From Paulownia fortunei (Eukaryota > Streptophyta > Magnoliopsida > Lamiales > Paulowniaceae), in the NCBI GenBank assembly GCA_019321725.1, contig CM033114.1, positions 11,388,278 to 11,452,277 on the forward strand: a stretch of DNA of 64,000 nucleotides, in the 5' to 3' direction. How positions within the stretch are numbered: position 1 is the first letter of the stretch; the number at the start of each line of letters is the position of its first letter. Under the pieces are notes generated by a model. It ran no database searches and was not told where the DNA came from. It worked only from the letters and a program-made list of their open reading frames with translations. The position numbers and the translations under genes were made by a program. Positions 9,000-20,350 of this stretch are shown here, piece after piece.

Positions 9000-10420
9000 A
9001 TGTCAGCAAACCAAGGTAAAATAAAAACATTAAATAATTGTTCATTAAGGAAAGTGTCATTAATAGGTGTAGTTTGAAATGAGTCATCACAAACAAGTCT
9101 CAACAAATAATCAGCCACTACATTCTCTACTCCCTTTTATCTCGAATAGTAACATTAAATTCCTGGAGTAAGAGAATCCACCTAATCAGTCTTGGTTTAG
9201 CATCTTTTTTTGACAAAAATATTTCAAAGCTGCATGATCACTGAAAACAATAATTGGTGAGCCAACAAGATAAGATCGAAATTTATCCAATGCAAAAACT
9301 ACAGCAAGTAATTCTTTTTAGTTGTTGTATAATTCAATTGAGCACCATTTAAAGTTTTACTTGCATAGTAAATAACATATGTTTTTTATCTTTTTTTTGT
9401 CCCAAGACAGCTCCAACAGCAAATCACTAGCATCACACATTATTTCAAAAGGTAAAGTCCAATCTGGAGGCTGCATGATTGGAGCAGACGTAAGCATGCT
9501 TTTAAGCTTAACAAAAGCATTTTCACAGTTTTCAGTTCATTCAAAAATAGTGTTCTTTGTTAGAAAATTACACAAAGGTTTAGATATTATACTAAAATCT
9601 TTGATAAATCTTCTATAAAAACCAGCATGTCCTAAAAATGATCTAATCTCCTTCACAGTCTTTGGTGTTGGCAAATTGGCAATTAACTCAATTGAGATTT
9701 ATCAACCTCAATACCTTCTGATGATATAATGTGTTCAAGAACAATACCAGTTGTTACCATGAAGTGACATTTCTCCCAATTGAGCACAAGATTCTTTTCT
9801 TCACACCTGATCAAAACCTTTTCTAAATTAGATAAGCAATAATCAAATGAATTACCAAAAATAGAAAAATCATCCATTAAGACTTCAAGAAAACGTTCAA
9901 CCATGTCACTAAAAATACTAAGCATGCATCGTTGGAATGTAGCTGGTGCATTACATAATCCAAAAGACATTCTTCGATATGCAAAAGTACCAAAAAGACA
10001 TGTAAAAGTTATTTTCTCTTGATCTTCAAGTGCAATTGCAATTTGATTATACCCATAATATCCATCTAAAAAGCAATAAAATTTATGTCCCACAACTCTT
10101 TCTAAAATTTGATCCATGAAAGGTAATGGAAAATGATCTTTTCTAGTAACTGAGTTGAGTTTTCTATAGTCAATGCACATTCGCCAACCAGTAACAGTCC
10201 TAGTTGGAATTAAGTCATCATTCTCATTCTTGACTATAGTAACCCCCAGAAGTACAACTTGAGTAGGACTTACCCATTTGCTATCAAAAATAGAATAAAT
10301 AATTTCATTATCTAAGAGTTTAATGACTTCATTTCTTACTACTTCTTTCATATTAGGATTTAGCCGTTGCATTTCTCTAGATGGTTTAGCATTTTCCTCT
10401 AGATAATGTTATATGTGCAA
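9000..10420 (-). pseudogene. Athila element reverse transcriptase and RNase H (copy A)
   Basis: RT from about 10420: LNPNMKEVVRNEVIKLLD, SKWVSPTQVV, MCIDYRKLNSVTRKDHFPLP, FLDGYYGYNQIAIALEDQ, FGTFAYRRMSFGLCNAPATF and the catalytic VLMDDFSIFG near 9865 (FMDD in the other copy; both keep the two Asp). The longest open stretch is 229 codons (10372-9683); it breaks near 9700 where three Ts of the other copy are missing. The connection and RNase H ([41 protein letters not shown] in the other copy) follow with frameshifts around 9140, 9220, 9330 and 9400. The sequence assigns the element to Athila. Confidence 0.9.
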
Positions 10421-10554
10421 ATGAAAGGATTAATACCTTTAATATCAGCAATGTCCATCCTAAAGCATTCTTATGCATTTTCAGAGTTTCGATCAACTTA
10501 CCTTCTTGAAATGCATCGAGTTTAGAAGAAATTATTACTGGAAAAGTCTCATTC

Positions 10555-11500
10555 TCACCCAAGAAAGAGTAATTTCAAATTAACTGGCAAAGGTTTCAAT
10601 TCAACCACGGGAGCTTTAATACTTGATGGAATAGATTTTTTTGTTGATGATGAAAGTTTTTCGAACCTTGGCTTCCAAAAATATTTTTCTTGTACCTGCA
10701 AAAATTCAGAGATAGTATTAGTTTGTTCCTTTCTATAAATACTTTCACTTTCAAACAAGTTTCCAAAGAATCTGAAGAGTTAGTAGTAGTAAAAGTATTT
10801 ATGAACAAGTTCCTCAATCGAATCCACTTCATGTACTTCGACATCTTCTGCAGGTTGCATACAAACATTAAACACATTTAGTTCCAAAGTCATATTTCCA
10901 AATGATAACTTTAAAATACCATTTCTACAATTGATCAAAGCATTTGAAGTTGCAAGAAAAGGACGACCCAAAATGATAGGAATTTGTGTATGTGTTTGTG
11001 CAACAGGCTCTGTGTCCAAAACAATGAAATCAACTGGAAAGTAAAACTTATCAATTTGTACCAACACATCTTCTACTATCCCCTTTGGAACTTTAATCAA
11101 ACGATCAGCTAGTTGGAGTACAACAGAAGTTATTTTAAGTTCTCCCAAACCTAACTGTTCATAAACTGAGAAAGGTAGAAAACTTACACTAGTACCAAGA
11201 TCAAGCAAAGCATACTCTATTCTAGTGTTTCCTATGATACATGAAGGTTGGACAACCTGGATCTTTATACTTTGGTGGAGTGAATTGTTGAATGATTGAA
11301 CTAACATTTTCAGTTAAAAATGCCTTCTTTTGTATATGATGTTTTCTTTTGATTGTACATAAATCTTTCAAAAATTTGGCATAAGGTGAAACTTGCTTGA
11401 TTGCATCCAATAATGGAATATTAATCTTGACTTGTTTAAAAATTTCATAAATTTCAGCATTTGAGTTCAATTTCTGAGTTGCTTGCAATCTTTGAGGAAA
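10555..11500 (-). pseudogene. Athila element aspartic protease region (copy A)
   Basis: The main frame is 11307-10780 (175 codons). It holds the gypsy protease active-site block ALLDLGTSVSFLPFSVY, the flap-side segment KVPKGIVEDVLVQIDKFYFP and the second conserved block IPIILGRPFLATSNALI, where I-L-G-R-P-F-L is typical of Athila/Tat proteases. The D-L-G form of the active site is common in this lineage. Upstream, 11488-11222 is the gag-protease linker (IPLLDAIKQVSPYAKFLKDL) in another frame. Downstream a linker runs toward RT with a frame change near 10780. Confidence 0.85.
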
Positions 11501-11639
11501 ACAAGTCAGAAGGCATTGAACTCAGAAATTGCAAGCAACTCAGAGATTTATGTAAAAAGATTTATGCATAATATTTACCAATGATGAAAAAACAATCTTT
11601 GATAGTGGTAAATATTTTTTTTTTTCATCATTTTCACGC

Positions 11640-13155
11640 TTACCTTCTTCAAACTTACCTTATCGTCAAGATAATTTTCATTTTTTATTTCTGGAGGTGA
11701 ATTAGAAACTTTCTCCTTAGGATGAATAGTCTTGTCAACAACTTTTCCATTCCGAAGAGTTGTAACTGAATTAGCCTCCTTGACTGCATTTTCACCTGAA
11801 GAAGAAACATGACACTGAATAGAAGGATTAGGTTGAGGTGAGCAGGAAATTTATCTTTTTCATGAGTACGCAAAAAAGTTATCAGTGTTGAAAGTGTGCT
11901 TCTGATCTCATTGATAGCTTGTGAAGTCTGATTATTGATGTTTGTTTGTTCATGCATAAATGCTTGCAAAGTCTCCTCAATGGATTTTGTATGTGGAGGT
12001 GGATAAGAATGAAAGTTTTGTGGTTTTTGTGAATGCAGTGGTTGGGCACGGTTATCATCTCGCCAACTGAAATTGGGATGATTTCTCCATTGTGGATTAT
12101 AAGTTTCAGAATATGGAGAATGAAAAGGTTTTTTGAATGTGTTCAAAAATTTGCTTGTACTGGAATGTTTGGACATTCATTGATGGAGTGCCCCAAAATT
12201 TCACAATTGCTACAAACTTCTTCCTCTTGTATAGATTGATTTCCTTACTTTTTAAGTTCCATGGCTTCAACTTTTCTTGTTAAACTAGCAAGCCTAGCAT
12301 TTAGATCATCTTCAGGGCTAAGGTAATATTTTCCTTTATTACTATTAGCAAGATTAGATCTAATAGAACCTTCGGAAGAATTAACACTATGCCATGATGC
12401 GAGTTTTCTGCCAAATGATCTAGATATTCTAGGGCTTCATCAGGTTCCTTATTAAGAAACTAACCATTACACATTGTTTCAACAAATTGTTTTGTTTCAG
12501 GAATTAAACCTTCATAAAAGAAACTAATTAAGTGCCATTTTTTAAAAACCATGATATGGGCATGAATTCAACAAATCTTTAAATCTTTCCCAACATTGAA
12601 AGAAAACTTCATTCGAATTTTGAGAAAAATTTTGAATTTGTCTTTTCAAAAAATTAGTTTTATGAGTTGGAAAGAATTTTTTCAAGAATTCAGCTTGCAT
12701 TTCTTGCCAAGTGCCAATTGACCTAAGTTTTAAAGAATTAAGCCAATTTTTTGCTTTATCTTTTAAAGAGAAAGGAAATAATTTGAGCTTAACAATCTCA
12801 TTTGTGCAAGTTTGATCATCAAAAGTGGCACATACTTCATCAAATTCTTTTAAATGCAAGTAAGGCTTTCAGAGTCTAAACCATGGAAATTAGGAAGTAA
12901 AGGGATCATACCTGATTTGAATTGAAAATTGTTTGCATTTAGAGGAAAAATGAAACAAGAAGGAGAAGAATTTCGACGAGGTTGCAAGTAATAACGCACG
13001 GTACGCACTTGTTGATTTTTATTTTCATCCTGAACACTTTTATTTTCAGCCATGGTAGAAGTGTGTGGAGATGATTCAAACAAATTTTCAAACAAAGTTT
13101 CAGAATTATTTCTTACTAAACGTCGAGAATTATGACTACGATACCATATAACCAT
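11640..13155 (-). pseudogene. Athila element gag (copy A)
   Basis: Gag begins at ATG 13155. The N-terminal 101 codons end near LPNFHGLDSES, then a frameshift (about 12857) leads into HLKEFDEVCATF, KLKLFPFSLKDKAKNWLNSL, QAEFLKKFFPTHKT and CWERFKDLLNSCPYHGF (12859-12542). The next part (ISFFYEGLIPETK, NKEPDEALEYLDHLAENS) is in a third frame with an internal TAG. A zinc knuckle CSNCEILGHSINEC, with intact C-x2-C-x4-H-x4-C, is encoded near 12212-12171. Then YNPQWRNHPNFSW and a long hydrophilic tail follow to about 11690. It is broken in at least three places. Confidence 0.85.
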
Positions 13156-13228
13156 ATATCCATAAAGAAAATAAACAAACTATATTTATAAAGGAAAATA
13201 TTAACAAACCTGAATACTTACCTTGCCT

Positions 13229-13246
13229 TCCCCGGCAACGGCGCCA
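13229..13246 (-). promoter_or_regulatory. Primer binding site, tRNA-Asp type
   Basis: TCCCCGGCAACGGCGCCA on the + strand equals the 3' end of plant tRNA-Asp including CCA over 18 bases, seven bases inside the 5' LTR edge. tRNA-Asp priming is characteristic of Athila elements. This is not a tRNA gene: no cloverleaf precedes it. Confidence 0.9.
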
Positions 13247-13253
13247 AAAAACT

Positions 13254-14864
13254 TGCTACAACTTTAAGGTTGCAAACCCAAGTACAGTTGTAGTAAGTAA
13301 TAAATTTCTCGTGAGCCCGAGGTCAATCCACAGGAAAGTTGTTTGAAGAATTCAAGTTTATATTTCTAAAAAGATGGAGTTTATGTGAATCAAAATATAT
13401 GAACAATTAATGTATGATGTAACTAAAGAAAAATCGAAGTAATAAAAGTACTGAGGATTAGGGATCCACTCTTGAGTTTTGGATAAAGAAATGATTATTT
13501 ATTCTTTTTACCTCTATTAATTGCCATAATTGGAATCCATACATAATGAAGGTTCCAATGGAAAGATATTATCAAGTAACTCATGCAATAAGGTAATCAT
13601 GATATTGTCTTACTATTGCAAATTATCTTTTAATGCCAACACTTATTTATGGGATCAAGCATTTATGTACACCTTCGTCAACAACAAATCAAGGTTTCAC
13701 ATTAGCAGTCGGTGGGGTAAAACCGTACAATAAGCTAAATGAACCCAAGTATTTGTTGTGCCATTGGAGATACATAAATCAAGAATCACCACAAAACAAG
13801 TAGGGTTTAGATAAAAAATAAAAATAATAATACAACATACTTAAACAATTTCTACCCTTATAACCATTTCTCTTCCTACATCAAGAGATTCACCCTTTTT
13901 CCTCAGCAAAATAAAATTTAGAAAGACATAATAAAAGTAACAAAGACTAAAAATATAAGAGAAACTAGAGAATGCATTTCTATTACTACTAGAAAACTTA
14001 CAATACTAGAAAACATACAAACTAGATAACTTAACCTAAAGAAACCCTCTACCCCCCCCCCTCTTACAAGCTTAATACATGGCCTATTTATAGTACTTGG
14101 AGTAAGCTAGAGGCCAAACAAATAATGGAGGGTTAATCAAGTGGTATGCTAGTTGCCAAGAGTTGGTAAGTTGTTACACAAATTTCTCATCCACTGAATT
14201 GAATTACATTTTTTGATCAGATATAGCCTAATTTTGAAGATATGTAAAGAATCAAAATTGTATATCTTTCAACGCTGATATATTTTCATATATCTTTTGT
14301 CAAATTTGGCGATTGGATGAAGGAGATATGGTCAAATTACCGAGTCATGTCCAAGAGCCGCCCTGTAACATCAGTAGCAACTTGCAGCCTATGGTTTTAC
14401 CATTTTGACATATTTTTTCAACCATCTTGTCTTCAGAAAACTTGTTTATTTACCTATTCGGTATAACATATCCTAATTTCAGACCAAAATAAATTTGGGC
14501 TCAAGATATATAACCGAATGGTAAAATAAGTCAATACTGGGCTGAATTCTGATCCGAATTTTGGTGATCCATTTTGTGTAATTACTTGGATGAATTTTCT
14601 ACTATCATCAAGACTGAATTGGGCTGAGCCTCCAACATAAAAGTTGTACCTCTATCTCTTGGCTTTCAAATGAAACAAGCTTCAGGTCCATAGAGTTTTG
14701 GATCATGAAGTTATGCTCAAATTACAAAAACTGCACAAGTCTGGAAACATGCTTTAATTTATTCCCTAACATAAAATATTAATAAAACAATAATATTAAC
14801 AAGAATAAAGTAAGAAAAGTATAAAGGATTTGATATAAAAATATGTCAAAATATGCACCTATCA
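13254..14864 (-). repeat. Athila element 5' LTR (copy A)
   Basis: 1611 bp, nearly the same as 2693-4311. On the element strand it starts TGATAGGTGCAT at 14864 and ends TGTAGCA at 13254, next to the PBS. The divergence from its partner is a few percent by eye, mostly transitions, so the insertion is old but not ancient. Confidence 0.93.
14083..14093 (-). promoter_or_regulatory. TATA box of the Athila 5' LTR
   Basis: On the minus strand CTATAAATAGG is a near-consensus plant TATA box. Transcription would start about 25-30 bases to the left, giving a U3 of roughly 0.8 kb and leaving about 0.8 kb for R-U5. It is the most plausible promoter for gag-pol and for the downstream cargo ORFs. Confidence 0.65.
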
Positions 14865-14869
14865 AAAAT
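14865..14869. repeat. Target-site duplication AAAAT, right
   Basis: It matches 2688-2692 and flanks the CA end of the right LTR. Confidence 0.9.
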
Positions 14870-16323
14870 CATAATTGAAAGTCAATAGTTTTAGAAGAGA
14901 TGAATGCTCTAAGGAAAAATGGTACTTGGGAGATAGTTGACTTGCCCAGGGAAAAGAAAATAGTGGGATGTAAATGGGTATTTACAGGGAAATGCAATGC
15001 AGATGGAAGCATAGAAAGATACAAGGCCAGACTCATCGTCAAGGGATTTACACAGACTTATGGGATTGATTATCAGGAGATATTTGCTTTTATTGCAAAA
15101 ATAAACTCAATTCGAGTCTTATTATCTTTGGCAGTAAACTTCAATTGGCCGCTACATTAGTTAGACATAAAAAATGCATTTCTAAATGAAGATTTGGAGG
15201 AGGAGGTCTTTATAAATCTACCACTTGGATTTGAAGGAAAGTTGGGTAGTGGTAAGGTTTGTAGGCTAAAAAAGTCTTTATATAGTCTCAAACAGTCTCC
15301 TACAGCATGGTTTGAGCACTTTGGAAAGGTTGTGCGAGGTCATGGCTATTGTCAAAGTCAACCAGACCCTACAATGTTCTATAAACATTCAAGTGAAGGT
15401 AAAATTGCTATTCTAATTGTTTATGTGGATGACATAATTTTGACTGGCAGTGATGAGATTGAGTTGGAAAACTTGAAAAAATACCTTGTTGGTGACTTTG
15501 AGATCAAGGACTTGGGTGTACTGAAGTACTTCCTTGGAATGGAATTTGCTAGATCTAAGGAAGCTATGTTCATTTGTCAGCGCAAATATATACTTGACTT
15601 ACTTGGTGATATAGGTTTACTTGGTTGTAAAGTAGCCAAAACACCAATTGAAGCCAATCTCAATCTACAACCTTCCAAAGTCGAAGATATAGTAGATAGG
15701 GATAAATATCAACATCTTGTTGGAAGGCTTATTTACTTGTCTTATACGCGACCTGACATTGCTTTTGCTGTGAGTATGATCAGCCAGTTTATGCATTCAC
15801 CAGGTCCCGAGCATTTTAAAGTTGTGTACAGGGTTTTAAGGTACCTGAAGAAACTCCTGGAAGAGGATTGCTCTTTAAAAAATATGGGCATATACAGGTT
15901 GAAATCTATACAGATGCTGATTGGGCAGGCAGTATTATAGACCGAATGTCAACTTCAGGTTACTGTGCTTTTATTAGAGGAAATCTCATCACTTGGAAAA
16001 GTAAAAAACAGAATGTGGTAGCAAGAAGTAGTACTGAAGCTGAGTTCAAATCAGTTGCTTATGGAATCTGTGAGGGTATATGGATCAAAAGATTATTGGA
16101 AGAATTAAAGGTGTCTGACTCCAATCCCATGAAGGTGTATAGTGACAACAAAGCTGCCATTGCTATCGCCCATAATCCAGTACTCCATGATAGAACAAAG
16201 CATGTAGAAGTTGACAAATATTTCATCAAAGAAAAACTTGACAACAAGGTTGTTTGTATGCCCTATATCCTGACTAGCGATCAAATCGCTGACATACTCA
16301 CAAAGGGACTGCACAAAAGGTAA
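14870..16323 (+). pseudogene. Copia #1 reverse transcriptase and RNase H (copy A)
   Basis: This is the downstream half of copia #1 after the Athila insertion. RT: MNALRKNGTWEIVDLPREKK, GCKWVFTGK, YKARLIVKGFTQTYGIDYQE, then a TAG at 15158-15160 (replacing a Gln codon in PLHQLDIKNAFL), LPLGFEGK, LKKSLYSLKQSPTAWFEHF and the catalytic IVYVDDIILTG. RNase H after a frameshift near 15870-15910: EIYTDADWAGS, STSGYCAF, ARSSTEAEFKSVAYG, SDNKAAIAIAHNPVLHDRTK and LTSDQIADILTKGLHKR, ending at the stop at 16321. The catalytic Asp pair of RT is intact, but the element is dead through the stop, the frameshift and the insertion. Confidence 0.92.
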
Positions 16324-16375
16324 TTCGACAAGCTAACAGCCAACCTGACCATGGAAGATATCTTCAAACCAGCTT

Positions 16376-16384
16376 GAGGGGGAG
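16376..16384 (+). promoter_or_regulatory. Polypurine tract of copia #1
   Basis: GAGGGGGAG lies directly before the TGTGGAAATTAG start of the 3' LTR, as is typical of plant copia elements. Confidence 0.85.
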
Positions 16385-16673
16385 TGTGGAAATTAGAAGG
16401 ATTTAGTTTCTAATTATACTGAATGATTTGCTCTCTAATTGACCTTTATTCTTTTTCTATAAATTAATTAGTCAATACCTATATTTTAGATAATTGAGTG
16501 TAATTAGGTGTTAGGATATTTACTTTCCTTTTTTCATGATATTTCCATTTTTTAACCTATAACCTCATTTCTCTATAAAAGAGTTTTTGATGTATATTCT
16601 GAAAAATATATTTGAATATAGACATTAATGAAAAACTTCTTCATTGTTAATAAATTCCAGTTCTAATATGACA
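16385..16673 (+). repeat. Copia #1 3' LTR (copy A)
   Basis: About 289 bp, from TGTGGAAATTAGAAGG to TATGACA, with a TATA box TATAAAA at 16574-16580. The 5' partner is not in the window, so the boundaries rest on the TG/CA ends and the PPT. The LTR lies in what should be an intron of the aspartic proteinase gene just downstream. Confidence 0.75.
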
Positions 16674-16764
16674 GTTTGCTTGGGGAAATATTGATCAAAT
16701 TAACTGAACATGTAGATCCATTGTTTAATATTTCTCGTTTCCATTAATTTATGATGAAATTCAG

Positions 16765-18130
16765 CAGGCCAGCATCTTTTTCATTGAGGCTACACGAGAG
16801 GGAAGCCTTACCTTTGTCCTGGCCAAATTTGATGGAATACTTGGGCTTCGTTTCCAGGAAATTTCTGTTGGCGATGCAGTGCCACTCTGGTATGCGTCTT
16901 CTCTGTTTCTATCTTTTCTATGATATTTTCTTTTAATGTCTGCAACAAACTGATTCTTATTGCAAAATGACAGGTACAATATGGTAGATCAAGGTCTTGT
17001 TGATGAGACGGTATTTTCTTTCTGGCTTAATCGTGACCCAGAAGCAGAAGTGGGAGGTGAGATAATCTTTGGCGGAGTTGATCCAAAACACTACAAAGGA
17101 AATCATAGTTATGTTCCCGTAACGGAAAAGGGGTATTGGCAGGTATATGAAAATGAATTCTCATTTTTAATAGAGCTCTAGTAACATCCATTTTTCTGGA
17201 CCTGCTTGTGTAAATGTTTCTTTTACCAGTTTAAAATGGGCGATTTCCTCATTGGGAACCAGTTAACCAGTAAGTTCTGCAGTATCATTGACAGAAGGTT
17301 GTTACGTAATTAAATTGGTATCAAAATTTAAAAATGCTATGATTTTTCTTGGTCTCTATTTCAGGACTCATTAATTAGACTAGTTTTAAGTGCTTAAGTG
17401 TAATGTAGAGTACTACTTCAGTTGTATCTTCTCGGTCTATGAGTATATATTGTCTTACTCCGCAAAGCATATATTATAAATTTTATCTAGAACTTGGTTG
17501 CATCACATTCCTAGGATGATATTTTTGGGTTTGAAAAGCTAAAAAAATTCTCGTGAGTCTGAATTCTCTTTCTCATCAATCATTCCACCAGGTTTTTGTG
17601 ATGGTGGTTGTGCTGCTATTGTGGATTCTGGGACATCCTTGCTTGCTGGTCCAACTGTACGTAATTTCTACCATTTTATTCTTGATTCATTCTCGAAAGA
17701 AAGCCGGAATTTGGTTTAGCTTTCTCGTTTTTCTTCACAAAATATTGCTTCTGTTATAATCTGCCCTATTCAATGGCAATATATAGTTATATTCTCAATG
17801 ACCTACAATTTCAGACTGTTGTGACTCAAATCAACCAACCCATTGGTGCAGTAGGAGTTGTGAGCACGGAATGTAAAGAAATTGTCTCTCAATACGGAGA
17901 TATGATATGGGATCTCCTGGTATCTGGGGTATGTCTTGCTTTTACCTTTATCTCTCTCTCTCTCTCACACACACACATACATGCACATATAGATTCACAC
18001 GCATTGCTTTCTTCAGCCTACTTCAAACTTCAGGCCTGAAATATATAAACTCTGTTGTTCTGCAGGTACAACCTGATAAAGTTTGTTCGCAGATAGGTCT
18101 ACGCTTTTCCAATGGAGCCGAGTCTGTGAG
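16765..18130 (+). CDS. Plant aspartic proteinase (phytepsin type), internal exons with partial PSI (copy A)
   Basis: Six exons with GT-AG borders join in frame without stops: 16765-16889, 16974-17142, 17230-17269, 17592-17656, 17815-17928 and 18066-18130. They encode [20 protein letters not shown] (with RFQE where GFQE is usual), [65 protein letters not shown] with the second catalytic Asp (D-S-G), then the start of the plant-specific insert ([30 protein letters not shown]). This is the vacuolar A1-family proteinase of the cardosin/phytepsin group, about 500 residues when complete. The upstream exons (signal peptide, first D-T-G) would lie left of copia #1 and are not in the window. The rest of the PSI and the C-terminal third are not found in the next 6.7 kb. 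So it is either a truncated gene or one torn apart by insertions. Confidence 0.88.
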
Positions 18131-18464
18131 GTCTGAATACCTTAACTTCTTGGTCTTAAATATTGGTCTTGTGGGACTCCTTTAACTTAGAAATGGGTTT
18201 AATGCGTTATGTCCTAACAGCTTGAAAATATGCTAACAGAATGGTTTGCTGGATAGACTCTAAAGCTTACTGCAGCTATAATCTATCTTTGGTGCAGTTA
18301 TATGAATAGCTGAAAGCCTAGTTGATATGTATACTTGTTAATTCTCCTAAGCGTTAGCTTGACCCTAAAGCTTTCTGCTACATAAATCTACTAAGTTTCT
18401 TCTTCCATGTTGTCACTACTGTTTATTTCATTACAATTATAATCCTATGGTACAAGGATTTGTA

Positions 18465-19260
18465 GGGGTGTGCATGGTTTAATAAACCGACCAAATCGTG
18501 CCGAAATCGAAAATTTGGTATAAACCGAAATTGAACTGAAATTTTTGGTTCGGTATTCGATATGCATTTTTTCAAAACTTTGGTATTCGGTTCGGTATCG
18601 ATATTTGATCGGTATACCGTACCGAACCCAATACTGATTTTTATTTATTTATTATTTTTTTTAAAACATTGTTGATTAATTTTGACATTTTAAGTATTTT
18701 TTAGTCTATTATCCTTATGTTCAATTATTTAGTAATTAATTAAAAATTATTTAGTTGGTGCTTATAAAGATGATAAAATTTAACTTAATAAAAATAATAT
18801 TTATATATATATATATTATTTTTAATAACTAAAAGAGTCAATTTTTTTTGTTTGATGAAATACATCACCAAAATATCGATTGAATACTTACCATCTATGG
18901 ATTAAACTAAATGTAATTTGATTCCTTAATTAATTATTGTTAGTCACAAATGGAACAAATATATAAGCATATTTTTATTTTCAACAATTTAATTATTTAC
19001 CTTTGCCCAAATAATAGCCATTTATGAATGAAAATAAATTCTAAAAAATAGTACAAATGATTGAATTATATTTTCTATAGGTCACAACTCCATGATTAAT
19101 AATTGTTATGCATAAATTTTTGAAAAAAGAGGGAATAAGATTTTTTTTTATATAAATTTCGATTTTACCAAAATTGTACCGAATTACCGAATTTTTTTCG
19201 GTAATTATAGAACCAAACTGATTTATTTCGGTTCGGTATTCGGTTTGAAAATTTTTCGTA
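18465..19260. repeat. Decayed DNA-transposon-like repeat with CGGTTCGGTA motifs
   Basis: It starts TAGGGGTGTGCATGG, an end often seen on hAT-like non-autonomous plant elements. Both sides carry inverted CGGTTCGGTAT / ATACCGTACCGAAC segments (about 18548-18630 and 19170-19250). The opposite terminal inverted repeat is not recognisable, so the boundaries and class are tentative. Confidence 0.4.
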
Positions 19261-20155
19261 AATTTTTGTTATTTTTAACTAACTATTAATTATATAAAAT
19301 TATAATTTTTTAAAAATAAAAAAAATGACTTGAAGTCTTAAACTTTAAATTTGAATGAAAATTTTTGAACTTAAATTTGAAAAAAATAATTATTACCTAA
19401 AATTTAAATATTTTAATTATAATAAATTTAAAAAATAAAAAAGAAAGATGTTCAACTTGAAATTTTAAAGAATATAGAATTGAAAAATGAATAATTAAAG
19501 AAGGAAATAAAATATAAAAAATAATTTAATGAAATAATTAAAATAGTATATAATATATAATATATATATAAAATTAAGAATAAATAATTGAGAGTTGAAA
19601 ATTAATAAATTAAGAATTGAGAATGTTACTCCAACTCGTAACTGGTCCGTGAACTCAAAAATCAATTACGAGTTGGATCTGTTGACTATAAGCAATGTCT
19701 GATTCCAATTCGATCCGTGGTCATTTTTGAATGTCACAAATCTTGATTTTAAAATGAACCTAACTAAGTTGCTTAATGTTTTGTAGATCATGCCCCCAAA
19801 AATGCCTTTAATAACTCTACTTTCTGAAAAATAATAAACTAATATTTTTTGTAAAAATATCAACTGAACTTCTCTGTTCATGCTTGCTTATTGCCTGCTA
19901 TTTGTTTATTGTTTAATACTCTTTTACATTGATACTTAAGTAATATCACCGTTAAGGTGGTATTTCAGGCGATCTAACCATAATTTTCTAGGAGGATATG
20001 TATTTGAGAATTTGAATATGTGATAGTAGTTTATGAACCAATCACTCTTCTTATGGTGAGGAATTTTAGTCTAACTAATATTTGTAATGAAATGGAATAA
20101 TGGTCTTATCTTTTGAACAATAATTATACTTCACATTGGACATTCCACGACGGCA

Positions 20156-20175
20156 GGGGAGGAAGGGAGGGGGGG
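20156..20175 (+). other. G-rich run able to form a G-quadruplex
   Basis: GGGGAGGAAGGGAGGGGGGG has at least four runs of three or more Gs with short loops. It stands out in very AT-rich DNA; the role is unknown. Confidence 0.6.
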
Positions 20176-20350
20176 AGACTATTATGAGCCACGTCCAAGG
20201 GTGAGAAAATTCTTCATTTGTTACTTTGTACTCTATAATTTGTTGGTATAATTGCTAAATTTGCATAATTTCTCCTTCATGTATGGTTGTCCTATATTAT
20301 AGAGGGAACCACTATTATTTCGACTGCTATAATGAAAGTAATAGGGATTT

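Larger units (their letters stand above)
2693..14864 (-). mobile_element. 12.2-kb Athila-type Ty3/gypsy retrotransposon with extra ORFs, copy A
   Basis: A complete LTR-to-LTR element transcribed right to left. Both ends read TG...CA on the + strand, the flanks carry the 5-bp TSD AAAAT, the primer site matches tRNA-Asp and a polypurine tract abuts the 3' LTR. In transcription order: 5' LTR (14864-13254), PBS, gag, protease, RT/RNase H, integrase, a 185-codon cysteine-rich ORF, a LOG-like ORF, a hairpin plus G-tract, PPT, 3' LTR (4311-2693). The RT motif series (FLDGYYGYNQIA, MSFGLCNAPATF, MDDFSIFG), tRNA-Asp primer, long LTRs and large size place it in the Athila lineage. gag and pol carry frameshifts and stops, so it is not autonomous. 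It sits inside copia #1. The two LTRs differ by a few percent by eye. Confidence 0.93.
18131..20350. other. Non-coding AT-rich region after the proteinase exons
   Basis: It begins as intron sequence (donor GTCTGAAT at 18131). A repeat rich in GGTTCGGT/ACCGAAC motifs occupies about 18465-19260. From about 19260 to 19620 the DNA is almost pure A/T. An inverted repeat CCAACTCGTAA...TTACGAGTTGG lies around 19632-19676. No further proteinase exon or other gene is visible. Confidence 0.7.

Noticed and set aside
13229..13246. tRNA-Asp-like sequence
   Set aside because: Only the 3' 18 bases of the tRNA are present and they abut an LTR; it is a primer binding site, not a tRNA gene.
16059..16314. Minus-strand ORFs opposite copia RNase H (also 41671-41926)
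   Set aside because: They mirror the RNase H codons and have no independent features.
17941..17990. CT/CA repeat in the proteinase intron as a possible regulatory element
   Set aside because: An ordinary microsatellite between exons; nothing else supports a function.
18465..19260. Assignment to a named hAT family
   Set aside because: Only one possible terminal motif is visible and no target duplication could be matched, so it is kept only as an unnamed repeat.
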